In this document: in pieces, positions 33,781 through 42,121 of the stretch | Layout of the letters: every line of letters begins with the position of its first letter | Numbering within the stretch: position 1 is the first letter of the stretch | Assembly (NCBI RefSeq): GCF_023197165.1 | Contig: NZ_JALPRD010000006.1 | Coordinates: 62,001 to 126,000, forward strand | Direction of reading: 5' to 3' | Length of the DNA: 64,000 bases | DNA from: Sphingopyxis sp. MSC1_008 | GTDB lineage: Bacteria; Pseudomonadota; Alphaproteobacteria; Sphingomonadales; Sphingomonadaceae | The notes under the pieces: model-generated | The model's database searches: none | What the model was told of the DNA's origin: nothing | Seen by the model: only the letters and a program-made list of their open reading frames with translations | Position numbers and translations under genes: made by a program

Positions 33781-33806
33781 CGGGCCGGCCCGCCGTAGCC
33801 GGCCCG
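33781..33806 (+). terminator. Hairpin after GH105
   Basis: CGGGCCGGC and GCCGGCCCG pair perfectly around an 8-nt loop, 8 bp after the GH105 stop. No T-run follows, so it may act as a weak or Rho-assisted terminator before the TonB receptor promoter. Confidence 0.5.
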
Positions 33807-33848
33807 CAGCCGCCCCCAAAACGCGGGCGATTGACTTACGCCCTCAAA

Positions 33849-33900
33849 GTTGTAATACATTTCGTAAGTTGTATTACATCTAAAATTGACACCGGTATCA
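33849..33900 (+). promoter_or_regulatory. Tandem operators and promoter region of the TonB receptor gene
   Basis: GTTGTAATACAT (33849-33860) and GTTGTATTACAT (33868-33879) are near-identical, each containing the odd palindrome TGTAwTACA, 19 bp apart centre to centre. They are followed by TTGACACCGGTATCAA (33886-33901), which contains a -35-like TTGACA and the second CACCGGT palindrome. The first two resemble the manD operator. Confidence 0.65.
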
Positions 33901-33947
33901 ACCGGGTCAGTGCCGCCACCAGGGGCGGCGTTAAAAAGGAGAGGGAA

Positions 33948-36890
33948 ATGAAGTCACCATCGGCCTTGCCGACCCGCGCCGCCCTGCTGGCGTCCGCTGC
34001 GCTATTTACTGCGATGCCCGCGTGGGCACAGGAAGCCCCCGCCGAAGTCGAGAGCGAACAGGCGGCGGCGGTCGATGGCGGTGACGAAATCCTCGTCACC
34101 GGCACCCGCGCGACGCAGCGCAGTTCGATCGAATTCAAGCGCGCCGCCGACGTCGTCGTCGACGGCCTCGTCAGCGACGAAATCGGCGCGACTCCCGACA
34201 ATTCGGTCGGCGACACGCTCGAACGCATCGTCGGCGTCTCGGCCGACCGCTTCAAGGGCAACGCCAACGAGCTGTCGGTGCGCGGACTCGGCCCGACCTT
34301 GAGCTTTTCGACCTTCAACGGGCGTGAGGTGTCGACCGCGGGCCCCGACCGTTCGGTCGCTTTCCAGCAATTCCCGTCCGAACTCGTCAACGGCGTCCTC
34401 GTCTACAAGACCCAGCGCGCCGATTTCCTTGAGGGCGGCGTCGGCGGGATCATCGAACTCAAGTCGATGAAGCCGCTCGATTACGGCAAGCGCCGCATCC
34501 AGTTCGAGGTGCGCGGCGATTTCCAGCCGCAGGACAATGACGTCTATCAGCACGACGGCCTCGGCTATCGCGCGAATTTCTCGTACACCGACCAGTTCGA
34601 AACCGGGCTCGGCGATATCGGTGTGTCGATCGGTTACCAGCGGCAGGACACGACCGCGCCCGAGGACTATTACAACGCCAATTCGACCTTCCAGCTCTGC
34701 AACACCTCGGCGAACAATCCCTTCCAGCTGACCGGCAGCGCCGCCGCGCAGATTGCGGCGGGCGCCAGCCAGAACTGCACCTTCGCGACGGGTCCGCGCT
34801 CGGTTGCGCCGAGTGCGGGCGCGACGCCCGTGGTGGTCGGCGAAACGCGTGGCCCCGCCTATTTCGCCAATACGTCGCGCAGCTTCCGCACCCAGACGAC
34901 GTCCGAAGTGCGCGACGGACTGATCGGTGCGATCCAGTGGCGCCCGTCGCCCGAGTTCGAAATCGCGATCGACGGCCAATATTCAAAGCGCAACAGCCTC
35001 GAGGACCGCAACGTCCTCGGCATCACCGAAGGGCTGCGCGGGGTCCAGCCGCTGGTCATCGGCAACGGCGACAACGGCTATTCGCCCGGCGCGCTGATGA
35101 GCTATCGCGGCAATTCGAACCTCGAAAACCAGCTCGAAACGCGGCGGCGCGTCGAGGAATATCTGGGCGGCGGTTTGAGCCTAATCTGGTCGCCCGACCG
35201 CTGGAACGTCGCGTTCGACGCCTCCTATTCGAACAGTCACCGCACCGAGACGCAGAAGCAGACGCGCATGCGCTCGACGCGTCGCGTCGGCTATACGCTG
35301 ACCTATATGGACGACGATGTCGTGCCGGTCGTCGCGTTCGATAATTTCGACATCACCGACCCGAACCTGTTCCTCGCGAATGCTGCCAACTCGGTCTATG
35401 CGCGGCGGCGCTTCGTCACCGACCGCACCGACCGGATCTGGGCCGCGCGGCTCGACATCGACCGCGAGCTCGACGGCTTCATCACCAGCGTGAAGTTCGG
35501 GGGCCGCGTCTCAGACCACAATCGCACCAACGACAATGCGCGCAACAACGACCTCAACACGCTGGCCGCCATCAACGGCCAGACGCCGGCGCAGCTGATC
35601 ACGCAGGCGAACCAGCAGTGCCGCGTCCCCTTCACCACCACGTCTTACATGAAGGGCATGGGGACAAATGTCACACGCTGGGCGACGTTCGACAACGACT
35701 GCCTGTTCCGGACCTTCACCGGCAGTGATGATGCCCTGCCCTATCCCGAGGACGGCCGCGACCCGAGCGACATCGACGTCACCGAACGCATCTACGCCGC
35801 CTATGCGATGGCGAATTTCGAATCCGACATGGGCAACGTACCGTTCAGCGGCAATGTCGGGCTGCGCTGGGTCAAGACCGACATCACGTCGATCGGTTTC
35901 CGCCAGCCCTATCGTATCACCATCGATACGGTGGGCGACACCTATTCGATCGGCGTCGACCCGACCCGCCCGCTCGAAACGAACCGTGTCAAAGGCAGCT
36001 ATAATTATTTCCTGCCGAGCGCGAACATCGCCTTCGACCTGTCGCAAGAGGTCAAATTGCGCCTCGCCGCCTATCGCGCCATCGCGCGCTCGGGGATCGA
36101 AAGCTTCGGCGCGGGGGTGAACCTCAACCCGACGACGTCGGCGACGGGGGTCGACAACATCATCTTCAACGCGACGACGGGCAACCCGAACCTCAAGCCG
36201 CTGCGCGCGTGGAACCTCGACGCCAGCCTCGAGCTGTACGCCTCGCAGGACACGCTGATCTCGGTCGCGGGCTATTATAAATGGGCGAAGGGCACGGTGA
36301 TCAGCGCCGAGGAGCCGATCCCCACCGATGTCACGATCACGACGATCCGCGACGGCGGCGCGCCGGTGACCGAAACCGTCACCATCGCCCCGGTGGCCCC
36401 GACGAACGACGCCGAGACGCGGCATCTCTATGGGGTCGAGGCGACCGCGAGCCATGCCTTCACCTGGCTCCCCGACCCGCTCGACGGGTTCGGCATCCAG
36501 GGATCGGTCAACCGCGCCTTCGCCAATTTCGAATATCCCGACACCTCGCCGATCGCCGACTATGTCGACCCCGCAAATTTGATCGGCTTGTCGAAATGGA
36601 CCGCGAGCGGATCGGTGTGGTTCGAAAAATGGGGCCTCTCGCTCCGCGCGAACCTTCGTTACCGCTCGGGCTATTACAAACCCAACGGCGGCACCAACCG
36701 CGAGATCCGCGGCGGCACCTATCTCAACCTGTCGGCGCAATATGATCTCACCAAAAATGTGCAGATCAAGCTGCAGGCGCTCAACGTCACGAACACGCAG
36801 GATATCATGTACAAGGGCGGGTACGACAGCATCGCCGAGGTGTCGCGCAGCGGCCCGCAATATTTCTTCGGCTTCCGGGTCCGCCTGTGA
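33948..36890 (+). CDS. TonB-dependent receptor of the uronide locus
   Basis: A 980-aa outer-membrane receptor. The signal peptide is residues 1-27 (cut after AWA), a TonB-box-like DEILVTGTRA is at about 46-55, then a plug domain (GDTLERIVGVSADRF, GGVGGIIELKSMKPLD) and a large beta barrel. It resembles the Xanthomonas/Caulobacter carbohydrate-receptor class. ATG 33948 follows AAGGAGAGG; the longer frame from 33831 runs through the operators and is not used. It overlaps the lyase gene by 4 bp, so import and cleavage are co-expressed. Confidence 0.93.
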   Translation: MKSPSALPTRAALLASAALFTAMPAWAQEAPAEVESEQAAAVDGGDEILVTGTRATQRSSIEFKRAADVVVDGLVSDEIGATPDNSVGDTLERIVGVSADRFKGNANELSVRGLGPTLSFSTFNGREVSTAGPDRSVAFQQFPSELVNGVLVYKTQRADFLEGGVGGIIELKSMKPLDYGKRRIQFEVRGDFQPQDNDVYQHDGLGYRANFSYTDQFETGLGDIGVSIGYQRQDTTAPEDYYNANSTFQLCNTSANNPFQLTGSAAAQIAAGASQNCTFATGPRSVAPSAGATPVVVGETRGPAYFANTSRSFRTQTTSEVRDGLIGAIQWRPSPEFEIAIDGQYSKRNSLEDRNVLGITEGLRGVQPLVIGNGDNGYSPGALMSYRGNSNLENQLETRRRVEEYLGGGLSLIWSPDRWNVAFDASYSNSHRTETQKQTRMRSTRRVGYTLTYMDDDVVPVVAFDNFDITDPNLFLANAANSVYARRRFVTDRTDRIWAARLDIDRELDGFITSVKFGGRVSDHNRTNDNARNNDLNTLAAINGQTPAQLITQANQQCRVPFTTTSYMKGMGTNVTRWATFDNDCLFRTFTGSDDALPYPEDGRDPSDIDVTERIYAAYAMANFESDMGNVPFSGNVGLRWVKTDITSIGFRQPYRITIDTVGDTYSIGVDPTRPLETNRVKGSYNYFLPSANIAFDLSQEVKLRLAAYRAIARSGIESFGAGVNLNPTTSATGVDNIIFNATTGNPNLKPLRAWNLDASLELYASQDTLISVAGYYKWAKGTVISAEEPIPTDVTITTIRDGGAPVTETVTIAPVAPTNDAETRHLYGVEATASHAFTWLPDPLDGFGIQGSVNRAFANFEYPDTSPIADYVDPANLIGLSKWTASGSVWFEKWGLSLRANLRYRSGYYKPNGGTNREIRGGTYLNLSAQYDLTKNVQIKLQALNVTNTQDIMYKGGYDSIAEVSRSGPQYFFGFRVRL

Positions 36891-38122
36891 AGCCAGCGAT
36901 TTTAGCCCGACTCCCTTGGGCTATCCTGGCCGCCGCCGCGTCATTTCCGTCCGCGGCGGCGGCTTTTTCCTCGGATTCCACCTGCAACGCGAGCGAGGGC
37001 TATTCGGCATCGTTCGACGGGCGCCGCACCTTCACGCTGCGCCCCGCCGATCTCGAAGCGATCAAGGCGGCGCTGCCCACCGATCCGGCGATCGGCGCCG
37101 CCTACCGCGAGTTGGTCATACGCGCCGACAAGGCGCTCGCATCAAAGCCCGCGTCGGTGATGGACAAGCGCAGCATCCCCGTGTCGGGCGACCGCCATGA
37201 CTATGTCAGCCTCGCGCGCTATTGGTGGCCGAACCCCGCCAATCCGAAAGGCGCCTATGTGCGCCGCGACGGCGACACCAATCCCGACGTCGAAAGCAAC
37301 CGCTTCGACCGCTCGGCGCTCAGCCGCATGGCGCGCGAGGCCGATACGCTCGCGCTCGCTTATTATTACAGCGGCGAGCGCAAATATGCGGAGGGCGCGG
37401 CGCGGGTGATCCGCACGTGGTTCCTCGACCCCACCACGGCGATGAATCCGAACATGAATTTTGCGCAGGCGGTGCCGGGCGTGTCGAACGGCCGCGCCGA
37501 AGGTGTGCTCGATGGTGCCAGCTTTATCGGCGTGATCGACGCCGCGGGGCTGATCGGCCCGTCGGACGCGCTGACGCCCGCCGAGACGGCCGCGCTCGAA
37601 CGCTGGTTTTCACGCTATCTCGACTGGATGCTGAACAGCCCGAACGGCAAGGCCGAGGGTAAGGCGTCGAACAACCATGGCCTGTGGTACGACGCGCAGG
37701 CCGCACGCTTCGCGCTGTTTGCTCGAAGGCCCGACATCGCGCGCCGGATCGTCGCGGCCTTTCCCAAGGCGCGGATAGCGCAGCAGATCGACGCATCGGG
37801 CGCGCTGCCCAAGGAACTGACTCGCACACGCAGTTTTCATTACTCGCTCTATGCATTGGGAGCCGCTTACACCGTCGCCGACAGCGCAGCATGCCTCGGC
37901 ATCGACCTCTATCGCGCCGACGAAAAGGGCCGCTCGCTCCGCAAGGCGACCAACTATGTCGCCGCCTGGCGCGGCCGCGCCGCCGACTGGCCGTACAAGG
38001 AGCAAGGCTGGCCCGCCGACACGCTCGACGCACTGCTCGTCCGCGCCGACGATGCTTGGGGACCCGGCGCCTATCCGCGCACCGTCGGCGGCGACCTGTT
38101 GCTACGCCATCGCAACCGGTAA
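36887..38122 (+). CDS. Alginate-lyase-superfamily polysaccharide lyase (PL38-like), copy 1
   Basis: A 411-aa secreted enzyme with a signal peptide (residues 1-26) and an alpha/alpha-barrel alginate_lyase domain. Landmarks: YVSLARYWWPNPANPKGAYV, RRDGDTNPD, AEGKASNNHGLWYDAQAARF. The Asn-His pair is a probable active-site element. PL38 members studied elsewhere cleave glucuronan; alginate or another polyuronide is possible. GTG 36887 overlaps the receptor stop. Copy 2 follows after 9 bp. Confidence 0.82.
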   Translation: MKPAILARLPWAILAAAASFPSAAAAFSSDSTCNASEGYSASFDGRRTFTLRPADLEAIKAALPTDPAIGAAYRELVIRADKALASKPASVMDKRSIPVSGDRHDYVSLARYWWPNPANPKGAYVRRDGDTNPDVESNRFDRSALSRMAREADTLALAYYYSGERKYAEGAARVIRTWFLDPTTAMNPNMNFAQAVPGVSNGRAEGVLDGASFIGVIDAAGLIGPSDALTPAETAALERWFSRYLDWMLNSPNGKAEGKASNNHGLWYDAQAARFALFARRPDIARRIVAAFPKARIAQQIDASGALPKELTRTRSFHYSLYALGAAYTVADSAACLGIDLYRADEKGRSLRKATNYVAAWRGRAADWPYKEQGWPADTLDALLVRADDAWGPGAYPRTVGGDLLLRHRNR

Positions 38123-38131
38123 GGACACAGG

Positions 38132-39295
38132 ATGATCGCGCGCCGCTCCCTGCTCCTCACCGCACTGCTCGCCGCACCGGCAGCATGGGCACGCCCGCGG
38201 CCCGGCGCGCTCGACATCCGCGCGATCGAACGCCGCCGCCTGCTGCCGCAAGCCGCAGCGCTGCTCGGCGCCGAACCGCGCACCATCGCCGCCATTCCCG
38301 CGCCGCGCAGCCCGGCGGGGCCGCACGACTATTATTCCGAGGGCGATTATTGGTGGCCCGACCCGGCAAACCCCGGCGGTCCCTATGTGCGCCGCGACGG
38401 CCGCTCGAACCCCGACAAGTTCGACGGCCACCGCGACGCACTGATCGCCTTCGGCCGCACCGTCCCGGCGCTCGCAGCGCTATGGGATCTCACCAGCGAG
38501 ACGCGTTTAGCGGGCGCCGCGATGCGCCACCTCCACGCATGGTTCGTCGATGCGAAGACGCGGATGAATCCGAATCTCGACCATGCGCAGGCGATCATCG
38601 GCGTGAACAGCGGCCGCGCGATCGGCGTGATCGACACGCTGCAGATCGTCGAGGTCGCGCGCGCGGTGGCGCTGTTGGCGCGCAAAGAGGCACCGGGCTA
38701 TGCGGCGATCCGCGCGGGCGTTGAGGGCTGGTTCGCCGACTATCTGGACTGGCTGACCACCTCGCGCTTCGGCACCACCGAGCGCGACGAAAAGAACAAC
38801 CACGGCACGTGCTGGCTGCTCCAGGCGGCGTCCTTTGCCGCCTTGCTCGGCCGCACCGATATTCTCGAGGATGCGCGGGGCCGGCTCCAAACCGTGATCA
38901 TCCCGACGCAAATCGAGCCCGACGGCCGCCAGCCGCTCGAACTCGCGCGCACCAAGCCTTATGCCTATTCGCTCTTCAATCTCGACGTGCTCGCCGCCTC
39001 GGCGTGGCTGCTCGGCGGCAGCGAGTTGATCGACTGGAAGACGACCGACGGCCGCTCGATCGGCGGCGCGATCGCGTGGATGGCGCCGTTCATCGCGGAC
39101 AAGGCGGCATGGCCGCTGCCGCCCGATATCGAATATTGGGGCGGCTTTCCGGTGCGCCAGCCGAGCCTGCTCTTTGGCGGTCTCGCGCAGAAACGCAGCG
39201 ACTGGCTGGACCTCTGGCAACGGCTGAACCCCGATCCGACGATCGGCGAGGTCGTGCGCAATTTCCCGGTGCGCCAGCCCCTGCTCTGGCTCTAG
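38132..39295 (+). CDS. Alginate-lyase-superfamily polysaccharide lyase (PL38-like), copy 2
   Basis: A 387-aa paralogue of the preceding protein. It has an N-terminal signal with paired arginines (MIARRSLLLTALLAAPAAWA), which may use the Sec or Tat route. Shared motifs are EGDYWWPDPANPGGPYVRRD and DEKNNHGTCWLLQAASF. Divergence from copy 1 suggests a different cut preference rather than simple duplication. AAGGACACAGG precedes the ATG. Its stop overlaps the stop of the convergent acyl-CoA dehydrogenase. Confidence 0.8.
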   Translation: MIARRSLLLTALLAAPAAWARPRPGALDIRAIERRRLLPQAAALLGAEPRTIAAIPAPRSPAGPHDYYSEGDYWWPDPANPGGPYVRRDGRSNPDKFDGHRDALIAFGRTVPALAALWDLTSETRLAGAAMRHLHAWFVDAKTRMNPNLDHAQAIIGVNSGRAIGVIDTLQIVEVARAVALLARKEAPGYAAIRAGVEGWFADYLDWLTTSRFGTTERDEKNNHGTCWLLQAASFAALLGRTDILEDARGRLQTVIIPTQIEPDGRQPLELARTKPYAYSLFNLDVLAASAWLLGGSELIDWKTTDGRSIGGAIAWMAPFIADKAAWPLPPDIEYWGGFPVRQPSLLFGGLAQKRSDWLDLWQRLNPDPTIGEVVRNFPVRQPLLWL

Positions 39296-40884
39296 TTGCG
39301 CCCGCCGACCAGCCCGCGCGCGATCACCTGCGCCTGAATTTCGGCGGCACCCTCGAAGATGTTGAGGATGCGCGCATCACAGAGCACGCGGCTGATCTCA
39401 TATTCGAGCGCATAGCCATTGCCGCCGTGGATCTGCAGGCTCGCATCGGCGTTCGACCAGGCCGCGCGCGCCGCGAGCAGCTTCGCCATGCCCGCCTCGA
39501 TGTCGCAGCGCTTGCCGCCGTCCTTCGCGCGCGCCGCAGCATAGCTCAGCTCGCGCGCGGCGACAAAATCGACGAGGCTCATCGCCAGCTTGTCGGCGAC
39601 GCGCGGAAAGTGGACGATCGCCTTGCCGAACTGCTTGCGGTTCAGCGCATAGTCGAGCCCGAGTTCGAGCGCGCGTCGCGCGACCCCGACCGCGCGCGCC
39701 GCCGTCTGGATGCGCGCGCCCTCGAAGGTGCGCATGAGCTGCTTGAACCCCTGCCCCTCGACGCCGCCGAGCAGCGCGTCGGCGGGCGCATGCATCGCGT
39801 CGAACTGCAACGCATATTCGCGCATCCCGCGATAGCCGAGCACCTCGATCTCGCTGCCGCTCATCCCGGCGGCGGGAAACGGATCACTCTCGGTCCCGCG
39901 CGGCTTGGGCACGAGCAGCATCGACAGCCCGGCATAGCCTTTCGCGTCAGGGACGGTCCGCGCGAGCAAGGTCATCAGGTCCGAACGCGCGGCATGGGTG
40001 ATCCAGGTCTTCGCGCCGTCGATCACCCAAGTCTCACCTTCGCGTCGCGCGCGCGTCTGCAATGACCCAAGGTCCGATCCGACATCGGGTTCGGTGAACA
40101 CCGCCGTCGGCAGTATCTCGCCGCTCGCGATCTTCGGCAGCCATTCGGCCTTTTGCGCGTCGGTGCCCCCCGTCGCGATCAGCTCACCCGCGATCTCGGA
40201 CCGCGTGCCGAGCGACCCCGCACCGATCCAGCCGCGCGACAATTCCTCGGTGACGATGCACATCACCAGCTTCGACAGGCCAAGCCCACCAAATTCTTCC
40301 GGGATACAGACGCCGAAGGTGCCGAGATCGGCCATTGCCTGCACCGTCGCATCGGGGATTAGGTCGTTCGCGAGATGCCAGCCGTGCGCATGCGGGACAA
40401 TCTCGGCATCGGTGAAGCGGCGGAACTGGTCGCGGATCGAATCGAGATCGGCGTCGTGCAATGTCTCGCTCGGCCAATGGCCGTCGGCAAGCGCCATCGC
40501 GACGTCTACGCGCACCGCGGCATGGTCGGCGTCGAGCAGCTCGGCGCAGGCATCGGCGAACGCGCGCGCCTCGGCGCCCAGCCCAAGATCGGCCGGGCGG
40601 AAAATCTCATTCTGCCCCATCGGCAACCCGCCGACGAGCTGGCCGATCCCCTCGGCGAACGCGAGCGCCGCGACCTTCGCATCGAGCGGGTTCGAGTCCT
40701 GGCCGGACTCACACCAGCTCAGCACCGCTTCGAGCGCCGCCACCGTCGTCGCGACCCACGCAAAGCCATGCGCCGCGCGCTGCTCGCGGTCGATCGGCGC
40801 GTGCGCCAATCGTTCGGCGAGCGCCGCTTCGGCCGCGGCGCGATAGGCCTGCGCCGCCGTCAGCGCCTCGCGCAAATCGGCCAT
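39292..40884 (-). CDS. N-terminally extended acyl-CoA dehydrogenase, methylsuccinyl-CoA dehydrogenase-like
   Basis: A 530-aa FAD enzyme. About residues 1-150 form an extra domain not found in ordinary 380-aa acyl-CoA dehydrogenases; the catalytic part follows, with TAVFTEPDVGSDLGSLQTRA, WVIDGAKTWITHAARSDLM, QIHGGNGYALEYEISRVLCD and NIFEGAAEIQAQVIARGLVG. Such an extension is known in (2S)-methylsuccinyl-CoA dehydrogenase of the ethylmalonyl-CoA pathway, and overall resemblance points there. ATG 40884 lies 2 bp after the thiolase stop; the upstream frame to 40938 overlaps the thiolase. Confidence 0.75.
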   Translation of the reverse strand: MADLREALTAAQAYRAAAEAALAERLAHAPIDREQRAAHGFAWVATTVAALEAVLSWCESGQDSNPLDAKVAALAFAEGIGQLVGGLPMGQNEIFRPADLGLGAEARAFADACAELLDADHAAVRVDVAMALADGHWPSETLHDADLDSIRDQFRRFTDAEIVPHAHGWHLANDLIPDATVQAMADLGTFGVCIPEEFGGLGLSKLVMCIVTEELSRGWIGAGSLGTRSEIAGELIATGGTDAQKAEWLPKIASGEILPTAVFTEPDVGSDLGSLQTRARREGETWVIDGAKTWITHAARSDLMTLLARTVPDAKGYAGLSMLLVPKPRGTESDPFPAAGMSGSEIEVLGYRGMREYALQFDAMHAPADALLGGVEGQGFKQLMRTFEGARIQTAARAVGVARRALELGLDYALNRKQFGKAIVHFPRVADKLAMSLVDFVAARELSYAAARAKDGGKRCDIEAGMAKLLAARAAWSNADASLQIHGGNGYALEYEISRVLCDARILNIFEGAAEIQAQVIARGLVGGRN

Positions 40885-40886
40885 GG

Positions 40887-42101
40887 TCAGGCGGCGCGCT
40901 CGAAGATCGCCGCGATGCCCTGCCCGCCGCCGATGCACATCGTCTCTAGCCCATAGCGGCCGTCGCCGCGCACCAGCTCGCGCGTCAGGTTCGCGAGGAT
41001 GCGCCCGCCGGTCGCGCCGATCGGATGCCCGAGCGAAATACCCGAACCATTGACGTTCAAAATCTCGTTCCGGCTGTCGTCCTCCGACCAGCCCCAGCCC
41101 TTCAGCACCGCGAGCACCTGAGGCGCGAAAGCCTCATTGAGCTCGACAAGGTCGATGTCGCCCCAGCCAAGGCCATTGCGTGCGAACAGCCGCTCGACTG
41201 CGGGCACCGGCCCGATGCCCATCCGGCTCGGGTCGCAGCCCGCCGCCGCCGAGCTGTGATACCAGGCGATCGGTTCAAGCCCGAGTTCATCGAGCTTGTC
41301 CTCGGCGACGACAAGGCATGCCGCCGCGGCGTCATTCTGCTGGCTCGCATTGCCCGCGGTGACGACGCCGCCCTCGAGCGGGCGTAGCTTGCCGAGCGTT
41401 TCGAGTGTCGCGTCGGCGCGGTAACCCTCGTCGTGCGCGAAGATGATGGGATCGCCCTTCTTTTGCGGCACCGATACCGGCACCAGTTCGTCGTCGAACA
41501 GCCCGTTCGCCCACGCGGCCGCCGCGCGCTGATGGCTGCGCACCGCATAGGCATCGCACGCCTCGCGGCTGATATTATAATCCTTGGCCAGATTTTCGGC
41601 GGTCTCGATCATGCCGGTGATGACACCGAAGCGTTCGACCGGCTGCGACATCACCCGCCCGCGCGTCAGCCTGTCGTGGAGCGTGAGGTTGCCCGCGCGC
41701 ACGCCCTTGCGAATGTCGGTGCTGTAATGCTCGACGTTCGACATCGATTCGACGCCGCCCGCGACGACGACGTCGGACATGCCCGTCTGGACCATCATCG
41801 CGGCGTTGATCACCGCCTGCAACCCCGACCCGCAGCGGCGATCGAGCTGGTATCCCGGCACTTCGAGCGGCAGGCCCGCGGCGAGCCACGACCAGTGGCC
41901 GATGCTCGGCGCCTCGCCATTGCCGTAACCTTGCGAAAAGACGACGTCATCGACGCGCGCCGGATCGATCTGCGTGCGCTCGACCAGCGCCTTCAGGATC
42001 ACCGCGCCCAATTCGCCCGCGGTCATCGAGGACAGGCTGCCGCCGAACTTGCCGACGGCGGTGCGGATCGGGGCGACGATGGCGGCGCGGCGCAGGGTCA
42101 T
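40887..42101 (-). CDS. Acetyl-CoA C-acyltransferase (thiolase)
   Basis: A 404-aa thiolase. The nucleophilic Cys90 is in DRRCGSGLQA; ELNEAFAPQVLAVL, NVNGSGISLGHPIGATGG and the second catalytic Cys in CIGGGQGIAAIFE complete the active site. Thiolases of this type either cleave 3-ketoacyl-CoA or condense two acetyl-CoA. It sits between the extended dehydrogenase and a CoA transferase, so it probably works on the same pathway. Confidence 0.92.
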   Translation of the reverse strand: MTLRRAAIVAPIRTAVGKFGGSLSSMTAGELGAVILKALVERTQIDPARVDDVVFSQGYGNGEAPSIGHWSWLAAGLPLEVPGYQLDRRCGSGLQAVINAAMMVQTGMSDVVVAGGVESMSNVEHYSTDIRKGVRAGNLTLHDRLTRGRVMSQPVERFGVITGMIETAENLAKDYNISREACDAYAVRSHQRAAAAWANGLFDDELVPVSVPQKKGDPIIFAHDEGYRADATLETLGKLRPLEGGVVTAGNASQQNDAAAACLVVAEDKLDELGLEPIAWYHSSAAAGCDPSRMGIGPVPAVERLFARNGLGWGDIDLVELNEAFAPQVLAVLKGWGWSEDDSRNEILNVNGSGISLGHPIGATGGRILANLTRELVRGDGRYGLETMCIGGGQGIAAIFERAA

Positions 42102-42121
42102 GTCAATTTTTCTCCATAGGG

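Noticed and set aside
32361-33860. 499-codon reverse-strand frame over the GH105 gene
   Set aside because: No family features; the forward strand encodes clear GH105 motifs in both pieces.
33831-33947. N-terminal extension of the uronide TonB receptor
   Set aside because: It would run through the tandem operators; ATG 33948 has a strong ribosome site and is followed by a clean signal peptide.
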